Below, piece after piece: positions 1 to 7,413 of a DNA stretch of 54,278 nucleotides. The position numbers and the translations under genes are program-made. Numbering within the stretch: position 1 is the first letter of the stretch; each line of letters opens with the position of its first letter. Source of the DNA: Xenorhabdus griffiniae (GTDB lineage Bacteria; Pseudomonadota; Gammaproteobacteria; Enterobacterales; Enterobacteriaceae); the NCBI RefSeq assembly GCF_015163655.1, contig NZ_JADEUF010000009.1, positions 1-54,278 of the forward strand. The letters run 5' to 3'. The notes below the pieces were generated by a model. That model was not told the origin of the DNA. It searched no databases and saw only the letters and a program-made list of their open reading frames with translations.

Positions 1-117
1 GAGCGCCGTAATCAGGCTAAGCAGCAATGTGCGGGGTTCAATATTTCTAATGCGTTGAGTAAATCCGCAGCCAAACGCTATCTTTTGCAAAGAAACATCA
101 CTAAAAAATTGCATTAA
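1..117 (+). CDS. C-terminal end of an unrecognised protein (cut by window edge)
   Basis: Frame 1 is open from the first base to a TAA at 115-117, giving 38 residues that are basic and Lys/Arg/Gln-rich (it ends KKLH). The 5' part lies outside the window. I do not recognise the family. Its position next to a recombinase remnant and a foreign-looking GC-rich stretch suggests an accessory or mobile-element gene, but that is inference. A T-tailed inverted repeat follows it and could terminate its transcript. Confidence 0.35.
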   Translation, partial: ERRNQAKQQCAGFNISNALSKSAAKRYLLQRNITKKLH

Positions 118-133
118 CTGGTGTTTTATAGCA

Positions 134-210
134 ATAATCGTCACAGGCTTCATCCGTGGTTTTGGTATTAGTTTGGCGACGATTATCAGATCATAAATGA
201 AGCCTTTTTT
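134..210 (+). terminator. Interleaved inverted repeats ending in a T run
   Basis: Two perfect 9-bp stems interleave. ATAATCGTC (134-142) pairs with GACGATTAT (178-186), and AGGCTTCAT (145-153) pairs with ATGAAGCCT (197-205). The second stem is followed at once by T's (205-210). The order a1-b1-a2-b2 means the two stems form either a pseudoknot or mutually exclusive hairpins. The simplest reading is a terminator for the gene ending at 117. The second stem has an unusually long loop (43 nt). Confidence 0.45.
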
Positions 211-238
211 CTATCTAAAATATACAGTTAATGCTTAA

Positions 239-532
239 GATCCTGTATATGAGAGCCGCTTAATTCCTGCGCCTAGTTGCTTTTGTATCCGCCATATCCA
301 GGCGATGCTGGGGCATGAGAAAATCAACACGACCCAGGTCTATACGCGAGTCGCCATCAAACAGCTCAAGCAGGTGCACAGCCAGACCCATCCGGCAGAG
401 CGTGCCCCCCAAACCCAACCGGACGCCGACTGCCATACCGAACCGCCGGAGAACGGTTCAGGCAGAGCCAGTGGCGAGTCTGAGGCCAAACCGACGTCAC
501 AGGGCACGGGACAGTCCGATCCGCCCCGTTGA
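239..532 (+). pseudogene. Tyrosine recombinase/integrase, C-terminal remnant
   Basis: The frame is open from just after a TAA at 236-238. From about 287 it reads like the end of a tyrosine integrase: IRHIQAMLGHEKINTTQVYT, with the catalytic His in LGHE and the nucleophile Tyr in QVYTRV. The run KQLKQVHSQTHPAERAP after it is typical of plasmid and transposon integrases. The preceding 16 or so codons do not look homologous, so the catalytic Arg, Lys and His-x-x-Arg box are gone and the gene was cut near 285. The tail (about residues 35-75 after the internal ATG at 305) is low-complexity and rich in Pro, Thr and Gln. It cannot be an active recombinase. It marks the edge of a former mobile element. 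Confidence 0.7.
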
Positions 533-665
533 GTCCGTCGGGGTACGGGCAGGGGCAGACCGTGGCCGGACTGCCCGTCGGCATCAGCGTCTGCGGGGGT
601 AAATGGGCAATGGGCGGCGGCGGCCCCGGTGTCCCCAACCCGTGTGTACTGGCCGCCCAAAGCCC

Positions 666-697
666 ATTTAACATAATGCAGGGAGATTATGCGAAAT
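666..697 (-). other. Xer/pdif-like recombination site, copy 1
   Basis: ATTTAACATAA at 666-676 is the exact complement of the XerD-binding arm of chromosomal dif (TTATGTTAAAT). TTATGCGAAAT at 687-697 is the complement of ATTTCGCATAA, close to the XerC arms of plasmid pdif sites. The centre between the arms is 10 nt (677-686), whereas most active sites have 6 to 8, so this copy may be inactive or altered. The similarity is read from memory of dif and pdif consensus sequences. Confidence 0.4.
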
Positions 698-743
698 TCG
701 CCGGGCGGCCCTGCTGTCCCGCTCACCGCCCGAAGAGCGGCTC

Positions 744-771
744 ACATCGCCTAATCTGCATTATGTCTGGC
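744..771 (+). other. Xer-like recombination site, copy 2 (inverted)
   Basis: ACATCGCCTAA (744-754), a 6-nt centre TCTGCA (755-760) and TTATGTCTGGC (761-771) give the spacing of a Xer site. The XerC-proximal half is good, but the distal end of the XerD arm is degenerate. It lies in inverted orientation to copy 1. The two share an 11-bp perfect inverted repeat, ACATAATGCAG (671-681) and CTGCATTATGT (756-766). The whole 100-bp unit could therefore also be read as one large imperfect palindrome. Confidence 0.3.
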
Positions 772-1469
772 GCCCCCGCTTATCGGCGCCGCAGACGTGC
801 CGCCGCACAAGGCTGCGCCTTCTGCTCTAACCGCCTGAGCCGATCCCTGCCAAAAACCGCGCCAGACCGGAACACCGTGCCCCCGTTCGGCCAAAACCCC
901 TTCATCTTTAGCGGCCTTGCGTTGCGCAGGCCAACAACCCTGTAGGCAGGTCGGCCTGCGGCCTCCGCGTTTACCTCCCCCGCCCCAACCCCGCTGCACT
1001 GGCTGCGCCCGGCTCGCAGTCGCTACGCTCCTTGCTCGTTGCCGTGCTCGCCATCTCCGCCCCATGCAGCCCCCGCAGGGGGCTTCCCTTGGAAACCCGA
1101 TGCGGTCATGCAAAGCCGTGCTTCTGCTTAGGCTATCGTGCATCAGAGCGTCGCAGGGCGCCGCTTGCAGGCTCTATGCCGCCCGCACCCGCAGAACGGC
1201 CGCCCGGCGTCCGGCAAGCCGGCCCCCGTTCGTCCGTTGCCGAAAGTGAAAACCCTCACAAAATCAGGTTGTTTACTCCATCAATAAGAAACAGAGGCGC
1301 TATACTGCACAACGACTTGCGGCGGTAGCAGGGCAAAAAGCGCACCGGGGCAACATCGCAAAACAGGCCAAAAGTGCACATCGGCGTTTTAGGTTCGCGG
1401 GGATGGGCGGAACAGGTAAAAATGGTTCTTTAACAAGCTGATAGTCAAAGAAAAAATCGCTTAAAACAG

Positions 1470-1510
1470 TATGACCGCACCGGAATCGTTCCTAAGACCC
1501 CATCGGGCTA
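1470..1510 (+). pseudogene. Remnant of an Rhs repeat core, out of frame
   Basis: TATGACCGCACCGG at 1470 onward encodes YDR-TG, the start of the Rhs core signature (YYD..TGRFLS.DPIGL). By the DPIGL codons (GACCCC from 1496) the frame has shifted, and a TAA at 1493-1495 interrupts the frame that continues into the toxin tip. Upstream of 1470 no further core repeats can be seen. The Rhs body is therefore deleted and the junction frameshifted, leaving an orphan C-terminal tip. Confidence 0.6.
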
Positions 1511-1951
1511 ATGGGGGGAACCAATCCGTATTCGTATGTCCATAACCCCACCGGATGGGTAGATCCTCTGGGATTAAAATCTGTCAGTCCGAAAACTGTT
1601 CACTATTCTCAAAATGACATTAATCCTATATTTGACGATGGAAGAAATATTAATGCGTTAAAACATAGACTAATTAATGATCCGTCTTATATAAATCAGG
1701 TTGAGCCAATACGTAAGGTAAGAATGAAAGATCTTCCTCCTTCCACACAGGAAAGGCTTATGTCACAAGGAGCACACAAACATTCGGTATTCAGTTTAGA
1801 TAACCGTAGGTTATATGCGGCAAAAGAGGCTGGTATAGAGAAAATCCCATCTAGATGGGCAACTCCTGAAGAATTAAAAGAAATAAATCTTGATCGTAGA
1901 TTCTCTACAGAAGATGGCGGTAAATCCATTCAGATTAGGAAATGTGGTTGA
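1511..1951 (+). CDS. Orphan Rhs C-terminal tip with putative ParB-fold toxin domain
   Basis: The product has 146 residues. Residues 1-22 are the end of an Rhs core (GGTNPYSYVHNPTGWVDPLGL), the conserved cut point after which variable toxins are swapped. Residues 23-146 are the variable domain. The pattern NDINPIFDDGR (35-45), a PIRKVRMKDL strand (66-75) and SLDNRRLYAAKEAG (95-108) resembles the ParB/Srx-like fold seen in some polymorphic toxins. That assignment is from recall and only moderately secure. No promoter or ribosome-binding site is evident and the upstream core is frameshifted, so this is probably a silent cassette unless the ATG at 1511 is used. The gene behind it is best explained as its immunity partner. 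The DNA is AT-rich, unlike the GC-rich block just upstream. Confidence 0.65.
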   Translation: MGGTNPYSYVHNPTGWVDPLGLKSVSPKTVHYSQNDINPIFDDGRNINALKHRLINDPSYINQVEPIRKVRMKDLPPSTQERLMSQGAHKHSVFSLDNRRLYAAKEAGIEKIPSRWATPEELKEINLDRRFSTEDGGKSIQIRKCG

Positions 1952-1955
1952 TAGA

Positions 1956-2312
1956 ATGAAAACTCAAGCTATAGAAACAACATATGGAATTATATATTCA
2001 AGAAATGCGCTAATTGCTACTGACGTAGCATTAAATATGACTCCATTAAGTGTAAAAATAAGTGCATCTTTATCATTATCAGGCTGTAGACCGCAGATAA
2101 AAGATAAAGATCCTATAAATATTTCAATTAATTTTTATGATATTGAATTTATTAAAATATATATGCTAGATGATTATCCATATGAGAAATATTCATCCTC
2201 TAGTTTTGATGAAGTTGAAGAAGAACATCGGTCGGGGAATAAAAGATATATATTAAGCACTTATGATCATGTTTTTGATATTGTAGGCAAGTATGAAATA
2301 ATGACTGAATAA
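1956..2312 (+). CDS. Putative immunity protein for the Rhs tip
   Basis: The product has 118 residues from the ATG at 1956, four bases after the toxin stop codon. The frame is open back to 1890, and an ATG at 1914 would overlap the toxin gene. I chose 1956 because it avoids the overlap, though no strong ribosome-binding site decides it. The protein is acidic toward the C terminus (DEVEEEHRSG), has no signal peptide or membrane segment, and matches no family I know. A small gene of low GC directly behind an Rhs tip is the standard arrangement for a cognate cytoplasmic immunity protein, and that context is the only basis for the call. A strong terminator follows at 2321. Confidence 0.55.
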   Translation: MKTQAIETTYGIIYSRNALIATDVALNMTPLSVKISASLSLSGCRPQIKDKDPINISINFYDIEFIKIYMLDDYPYEKYSSSSFDEVEEEHRSGNKRYILSTYDHVFDIVGKYEIMTE

Positions 2313-2320
2313 AATCAAAA

Positions 2321-2360
2321 AGCCGGAAGATCACAGGGATCTTCCGGCTTTCTTCTTTTT
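2321..2360. terminator. Strong bidirectional rho-independent terminator
   Basis: A perfect 12-bp stem, AGCCGGAAGATC (2321-2332) with GATCTTCCGGCT (2338-2349), has a 5-nt loop and is followed by TTCTTCTTTTT on the plus strand and preceded by A's that serve the minus strand. It separates the convergent toxin/immunity unit and the symE remnant. Confidence 0.85.
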
Positions 2361-2382
2361 AAGAGCTGCTCAGTCCTTGCTC

Positions 2383-2634
2383 TTAGCGGATTTTATAGTC
2401 TCCAATCAGCTCGCGCATTCGCAGCTTAATCTCATGAAATTGCGCTCGCTGGCGCTGATATTGCTGCCTGAGACTGTGGGTTTTATCGCTGTCAGGAATA
2501 AGCACCAGACAACCATCCATGATTTTAACTGTGAGTGTGCCACCAATATCAAAGCCCGCCGCCTTAAGCCATTGACCCTTTAAATGGATCGCAGGCGGGG
2601 CGGTGGCCTTGTCATTTTGCGGCACGTATCCCAC
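2383..2634 (-). pseudogene. SymE-like type I toxin, 5'-truncated
   Basis: The 83 codons from a possible GTG at 2634 contain the SymE core PPAIHLKGQWLKAAGFDIGG followed by VKIMDGCLVLIP. SymE has an AbrB/SpoVT-like fold and in E. coli is an SOS-induced toxin held down by the antisense RNA SymR. In the same frame, homology continues upstream of the GTG (AERYYTVGY, codons 2649-2626) but meets an in-frame TAA at 2662-2664 with no ATG between. The normal start is therefore lost, and the gene is either dead or initiates at the weak GTG. I see no ribosome-binding site before that GTG. SymE-like genes commonly sit beside Rhs tips, as here. Confidence 0.65.
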
Positions 2635-2664
2635 GGTGTAATAACGTTCTGCTTTGGCTATTTA

Positions 2665-3067
2665 TAAGCCAATACAAATAAATTAATCATAGTGCCACTG
2701 ATACGATTTCCAACAGCAGCCACGCTGAATCTACCTTAGCCATGATTAGAAACCAATAATCCAAAAATATCTTAATACTTTGTTTTTACATGAAATTAAT
2801 GAAAAAATTTTAAATTAAAAAGAAATTAAATTATGAATAACAGATAAAACAGGAGTCAGATTGCATAAAAATAGATAATCCTGTTACCTAAACATAATCA
2901 TTTAGCATAAAGTGCCATTTAGCTAAGTGGAAAGATTTAATTTATTCCTCATGCTATTAACTACTTGTAAATCATTCATCCCAATGACACATTGTATAGG
3001 TCTATGAGCTACCACCTTAACCAGCTCTTCTGATTTTCTGAACATTCTCTAAACATTCAAGGATATT
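2665..3067. other. AT-rich intergenic region upstream of rarD
   Basis: About 400 bp of AT-rich sequence marks the boundary between the accessory left edge and the syntenic core. It must hold the rarD promoter and whatever remains of the symE 5' region. I see no gene, tRNA or clear repeat in it. In E. coli the rarD neighbours yigF and yigG lie in this area, and no trace of them is visible. Confidence 0.5.
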
Positions 3068-3958
3068 ATGAGTAACCAACAGACTGCCAAAGGTATCTTG
3101 TATGCCTTGGGGGCTTATCTTATTTGGGGATTGGCGCCCATCTACTTCAAAGCCATACAATATGTACCACCCGATGAAATCGTGTCACACCGTGTTATAT
3201 GGTCAGTTTTTTTTATGGTACTGCTGCTGACGTTGACTCGTCATTGGCGCCAGGTCTGGGCTGTTGTTCGCCAACCAAAGATACTGCTATTGCTAGGCAT
3301 TACAGCCTTCACTATTACCAGTAACTGGCTTACCTATATCTGGGCAGTCAATAATGGGCATTTGCTGGAAGCAAGTCTGGGATATTTTATTAACCCTCTG
3401 GTTAACGTGCTGTTTGGTATGATATTTCTTGGTGAACGTTTCCGCCGTATGCAGTGGGTTGCCGTAGGATTGGCCTTTACCGGTGTCTTGATCCAGCTAT
3501 GGCAGTTTGGTTCTATCCCCGTGATTGGTTTGTATTTAGCAACGACGTTTGCGGTCTATGGTCTGATCCGCAAAAAATTGGGCATTGATGCACAGACAGG
3601 TATGTTGATTGAAACAACCTGGGTATTCCCTGTCGCCTTGATTTACCTGCTGTTTTTCACCCATAGTTCAACAAGTAATATGCTGGATAATGCGTACTCT
3701 TTGAACCTTATGTTGATTGCTGCCGGTATTATTACAACGGTGCCTCTGCTGCTCTTCACCGCGGCCGCTGCGCATCTGCGTTTGTCTACGCTGGGCTTCT
3801 TCCAGTATCTTGGCCCAACATTGATGTTCTTGCTGGCAACGTTAGTTTATGGTGAGGAAATAGGACCAGATCGTTTAATCACTTTTGGCTTTATTTGGGC
3901 TGCCTTGATTCTGTTTACTCTGGATGCGCTCTATACGCAACGCCGTTTACGGAAATAG
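3068..3958 (+). CDS. rarD: EamA-family permease RarD
   Basis: The product has 296 residues, the same length as E. coli RarD, and starts MSNQQTAKGILYALGAYLIWGLAPIY. It is an inner-membrane drug/metabolite-type transporter with about ten hydrophobic helices in two EamA repeats. The sequence VNPLVNVLFGMIFLGERF falls around residues 107-124 and the second repeat ends near YGEEIGPDRL. Substrate is not established for the family; the name comes from a chloramphenicol-resistance phenotype in Pseudomonas. The start at 3068 has AAGGA just upstream. The gene is convergent with corA across a palindromic repeat, as in E. coli minus yigF/yigG. Confidence 0.93.
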   Translation: MSNQQTAKGILYALGAYLIWGLAPIYFKAIQYVPPDEIVSHRVIWSVFFMVLLLTLTRHWRQVWAVVRQPKILLLLGITAFTITSNWLTYIWAVNNGHLLEASLGYFINPLVNVLFGMIFLGERFRRMQWVAVGLAFTGVLIQLWQFGSIPVIGLYLATTFAVYGLIRKKLGIDAQTGMLIETTWVFPVALIYLLFFTHSSTSNMLDNAYSLNLMLIAAGIITTVPLLLFTAAAAHLRLSTLGFFQYLGPTLMFLLATLVYGEEIGPDRLITFGFIWAALILFTLDALYTQRRLRK

Positions 3959-4001
3959 CTCAATTCTTTCAAAAACATTCCTAAGTGTTATCTAAAATAT
4001 C

Positions 4002-4097
4002 TATACCAATCTAACGTCAAGATGCGTGTGATATCTCCCCCGCTTCGCGGGGAGATATCAAGTTTCATAGAGTGTTCTTGAAGTTTAATGCGTATAT
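4002..4097 (+). repeat. Intergenic palindromic repeat, copy A
   Basis: It begins TATACCAATCTAACGTCAAGATGCG, has a central hairpin with stem GATATCTCCCC (4030-4040) and GGGGAGATATC (4049-4059), and ends CTTGAAGTTTAATGCGTATAT. It sits between the convergent rarD and corA genes, where the hairpin may help end transcription. It is the same family as copies at 11254, 14476, 42859, 43119, 43286 and 47166. Confidence 0.85.
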
Positions 4098-4162
4098 GCT
4101 TTTGGGTTAGTGGAAACAGCCGACAAAGCAATTCATTAGAAAATAGATAGCGGGTGAGATGG

Positions 4163-5113
4163 CTATAGCCAGTTTTTGCGTTTGAAGTAAAGGTAAGGAG
4201 CCAAACCCGCTGCTATCATCAATCCAATTGCCGCAGGATAGCCGAATGTCCAATGCAACTCCGGCATAAATTCGAAGTTCATTCCATAACTGGACGCAAC
4301 CAGCGTGGGTGGCAGGAATACCACAGAGACAACGGAGAAGATCTTGATAATGCGGCTTTGTTCGATGTTAATAAAGCCCATCGCCGCCTGCATCAAGAAG
4401 TTCACTTTCTGGAACAGGGATTCATTGTGCGGCAGCAAGGATTCAATATCCCGCAGAATTTCACGAGCTTGTTCCAACTGATTGGCAGGCAAGCGGGCAC
4501 GGCGCACAAGGAAGTTCAGGGCGCGCTGGCTATCCATCAAGCACAAGCGGACTTTCCAGCCAATATCTTCCTGTTCAGCAAGGTTAGATAATGCAGAATC
4601 AAACTCATCACCCTGTTTACCATTCATGATGACCCTGCTCAGGGATTCCAGCACGCTATAGATGTTTTCAATAACATCAGCCAATTGTTCGATTTTAGTT
4701 TCGAACAAGTCCATCAACAGCTCATAAGCATTTCCATCAACCATCGTCTGGTTACGGGCACGCATTCGGTATAATCGAAATGCAGGGAGTTCACGCTCTC
4801 GCAATGTGTAGAGACGACCGTCACGGATAGTAAATGCGACTGTCGAGTTGCCAGCATGGTCTTCGGCATCTTCAAAGTAGAAGAATGAATGGACGTGCAT
4901 ACCATCTTCATCTTCAAAAAAACGGGCTGATGCCTCGATGTCATCCAACTCGGTGCGGGTCGCCAGGATTTGTCCCAGCTCATTCTGGACACGGAGGCGA
5001 TCATTATCCCCCAGCCCCACTAAATCTACCCACATGGAGTCTGATAACTTATCACCTTCTTCAAGTTCAAGACGGAGCAGGCGATTATTCTCTAATTTAA
5101 ATGCGTTCAGCAT
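4163..5113 (-). CDS. corA: Magnesium/cobalt transporter CorA
   Basis: The product has 316 residues, as in E. coli. CorA is a homopentameric inner-membrane channel for Mg2+ (also Co2+ and Ni2+) with a large cytoplasmic N-terminal domain. The two C-terminal helices are clear: the pore helix [28 protein letters not shown] carries the diagnostic GMN motif, followed by a second helix and the basic tail [16 protein letters not shown] lies about 11 bases before the ATG at 5113. A sigma-70-like promoter sits in the uvrD-corA gap, so it can be expressed separately from the dapF-uvrD cluster upstream. Confidence 0.97.
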   Translation of the reverse strand: MLNAFKLENNRLLRLELEEGDKLSDSMWVDLVGLGDNDRLRVQNELGQILATRTELDDIEASARFFEDEDGMHVHSFFYFEDAEDHAGNSTVAFTIRDGRLYTLRERELPAFRLYRMRARNQTMVDGNAYELLMDLFETKIEQLADVIENIYSVLESLSRVIMNGKQGDEFDSALSNLAEQEDIGWKVRLCLMDSQRALNFLVRRARLPANQLEQAREILRDIESLLPHNESLFQKVNFLMQAAMGFINIEQSRIIKIFSVVSVVFLPPTLVASSYGMNFEFMPELHWTFGYPAAIGLMIAAGLAPYLYFKRKNWL

Positions 5114-5159
5114 GTACCATAAGTCTCCTTATACTCCCTACGTTTATCGTAAGGCGCGA

Positions 5160-5189
5160 ATGTTACGCTTAGAAGAAAAAGTCTGTCAA
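5160..5189 (-). promoter_or_regulatory. Candidate corA promoter
   Basis: On the minus strand a perfect -35 TTGACA (5184-5189) and a -10 TAACAT (5160-5165) are separated by 18 bp, about 50 bp upstream of the corA start. Confidence 0.55.
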
Positions 5190-5201
5190 CTTTCGACCGG
5201 A

Positions 5202-7367
5202 TTATTGGCCTGTTTCGAGTCTGGCATAAGCGGCTACCAGCCACTTAATACCTTCACCCTGAAACGCGATTTGCAAGCGGCAATGTTCCCCACTACCTTC
5301 TATATTGATAATCGTCCCTTCACCAAATTTGGGATGACGTACACGCTGTCCAAGAGCATAACCACTGTCATTGGCACTGATAGGTGTGCCCAGCCGTTTG
5401 TGGCTGACCGGGCGGGATACCGTTGCTCGCAAACGAACTTCTGCCACGCATTCTGTCGGTAATTCTCCAATAAAACGGGATGGGCGATGATGTACTTCCT
5501 TGCCATATAAACGACGATTTTCCGCATAAGTCAGCGTCAATTTTTCCATCGCCCGAGTAACGCCTACATAGGCCAGACGACGCTCTTCTTCCAGCCGACC
5601 GCCTTCTTCGATGGACATCTGACTCGGAAACATGCCCTCTTCCATACCGACAATAAAAACTTGCGGGAATTCCAAACCCTTCGCTGAATGCAAGGTCATC
5701 AGTTGCACCGCATCCTGATAGGCATCCGCCTGACCTTCCCCCGATTCAAGCGCAGCATGGGAGAGGAAAGCCTGTAATGGCAGCAGGTTTTCGTCCTCGT
5801 CCTGATAACTAAATTGGCGGGTTGCTGTGACCAATTCTTCAAGGTTTTCGATACGCGCTTGCGCCTTTTCGCCTTTTTCCTGTTGATACATCGCCCATAG
5901 GCCTGAATCACGGATAATGCGATCGGTCTGCACATGCAACGACATCTCCTGTGTTTCTGTTTCCAGCGCATCGATCAATTCGATGAAACGTTGCAGTGCA
6001 GATGCCGCACGTCCAGCCAGCACTTTTTCCTGTATCAATACCAGACTACTTTCCCACAAAGTTTTTTGCTGATCCCGCGCAACCTGACGCACCACATCCA
6101 GTGTTCTGTCGCCAATGCCACGTGTGGGTGTATTCACCACGCGCTCAAAAGCTGCATCATCGTGACGGTTTGCGACCAGGCGCAAGTAGGATAAGGCATC
6201 TTTGATTTCTTGACGTTCGAAGAAACGCTGGCCGCCATAAATACGGTAAGGCATGGAAGCCTGCAATAAGGCTTCTTCCAAAACGCGGGATTGAGCATTG
6301 CTTCGATACAGGATCGCACACTCTTTCAGTGCACCGCCATTATCCAACCAATGCTTGATACGGCCAACAACATAACGGGACTCATCCAATTCATTGAAGG
6401 CACAATAAAGTGAAATTTGCTCTCCCTCGCTGCCTTCTGTCCATAAATTCTTACCCAAACGATCACTGTTATGAGCAATCAGGGCATTGGCCGCTTTAAG
6501 GATATTGCTGGTCGAACGGTAATTTTGTTCCAGACGGAGCGTTTCGGCTCCCTGAAAATCCTTGAGGAAACGCTGGATATTTTCTACCTGTGCACCACGC
6601 CAACCATAAATGGACTGGTCATCATCCCCGACAATCATGACTTTACCGCTATCACCAGCCAGAAGACGAATCCAGGCATACTGAATACTGTTAGTATCCT
6701 GAAATTCATCCACCAGAATATTCGTGAAGCGTTCACGATAATGTTGCAAGATTTGTGGCTTGTTCAGCCAAAGTTCATGGGCGCGTAGTAACAATTCGGC
6801 AAAATCCACCAGCCCTGCGCGGTCACAGGCCTCCTGATAAGCCTGGTAGATTTTCAGCCAGGTTGCCTCTACCGGATTGCCATAACTTTCAATGTGCTGT
6901 GGACGCAATCCTTCATCTTTTTTGCCATTGATGTACCACATCCCCTGACGGGCAGGCCACTGTTTGTCATCCAGATTCATCGCTTTAATGATGCGTTTGA
7001 TGAGGCGGTGCTGATCTTCGCTATCGAGGATCTGGAAATCCTGCGGCAAATTTGCATCAAGGTGATGGGCGCGCAACAAGCGGTGAGCAAGGCTATGGAA
7101 TGTACCAATCCACATACCACCCTGACTGGTGCCAATCAGGTTTTCAATTCGGTGCCGCATCTCAGCAGCCGCTTTATTGGTAAACGTGACCGCCATGATG
7201 GAAAACGGCGAGGCATTTTCAACTGACAGTAACCAAGCAATCCGATGAACCAGCACGCGCGTTTTACCACTGCCAGCACCAGCCAGTACCAACATATTAC
7301 TACGGGGAGCTGCGACCGCTTCACGTTGTTTATCATTGAGGCTTTCGAGCAGATAAGAAACGTCCAT
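5202..7367 (-). CDS. uvrD: DNA helicase II UvrD
   Basis: The product has 721 residues (E. coli 720). It is a superfamily 1A 3'-5' helicase acting in nucleotide excision repair, methyl-directed mismatch repair and replication restart. Seen here are the Walker A box GAGSGKTR (about residues 30-37), Walker B VDEFQDTN, motif [16 protein letters not shown], and the C-terminal motifs TLHSAKGLEFP and VGVTRA. The C-terminal tail ends in the Tudor-like FGEGTIINIEGSGEH segment used for protein contacts. It is the last gene of the dapF-yigA-xerC-yigB-uvrD cluster, 46 bp after yigB. E. coli uvrD has a LexA box. I see no convincing consensus box here. Confidence 0.97.
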   Translation of the reverse strand: MDVSYLLESLNDKQREAVAAPRSNMLVLAGAGSGKTRVLVHRIAWLLSVENASPFSIMAVTFTNKAAAEMRHRIENLIGTSQGGMWIGTFHSLAHRLLRAHHLDANLPQDFQILDSEDQHRLIKRIIKAMNLDDKQWPARQGMWYINGKKDEGLRPQHIESYGNPVEATWLKIYQAYQEACDRAGLVDFAELLLRAHELWLNKPQILQHYRERFTNILVDEFQDTNSIQYAWIRLLAGDSGKVMIVGDDDQSIYGWRGAQVENIQRFLKDFQGAETLRLEQNYRSTSNILKAANALIAHNSDRLGKNLWTEGSEGEQISLYCAFNELDESRYVVGRIKHWLDNGGALKECAILYRSNAQSRVLEEALLQASMPYRIYGGQRFFERQEIKDALSYLRLVANRHDDAAFERVVNTPTRGIGDRTLDVVRQVARDQQKTLWESSLVLIQEKVLAGRAASALQRFIELIDALETETQEMSLHVQTDRIIRDSGLWAMYQQEKGEKAQARIENLEELVTATRQFSYQDEDENLLPLQAFLSHAALESGEGQADAYQDAVQLMTLHSAKGLEFPQVFIVGMEEGMFPSQMSIEEGGRLEEERRLAYVGVTRAMEKLTLTYAENRRLYGKEVHHRPSRFIGELPTECVAEVRLRATVSRPVSHKRLGTPISANDSGYALGQRVRHPKFGEGTIINIEGSGEHCRLQIAFQGEGIKWLVAAYARLETGQ

Positions 7368-7413
7368 AATTACCGTCAGTTGTTAATATTTTTATATAGA
7401 TTTCGATTTGAAA

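Larger units (their letters stand above)
533..1469. other. GC-rich foreign segment without a recognisable gene
   Basis: This stretch is markedly richer in G+C than the rest of the window, especially 540-1250, where C runs abound. Long open frames exist on both strands (for example 751-1143 minus and 917-1249 plus), but their products are Arg/Ala/Pro/Gly-rich with no motif, as expected for random GC-rich DNA. The only structured part is the pair of Xer-like sites at 666-771. I see nothing I can name in 1250-1469. It looks like decayed plasmid or element DNA joined to the recombinase remnant. Confidence 0.5.

Noticed and set aside
751-1143. 130-codon minus-strand open frame in the GC-rich block
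   Set aside because: The product is Arg/Gly/Ala-rich with no motif, it overlaps similar frames on the other strand and covers part of the Xer-like unit. It is typical of spurious frames in GC-rich DNA.
1421-1440. GTTCTTTAACA resembling a boxA antitermination signal
   Set aside because: There is no rRNA operon, boxB or boxC nearby. The match is short and sits in a decayed region.
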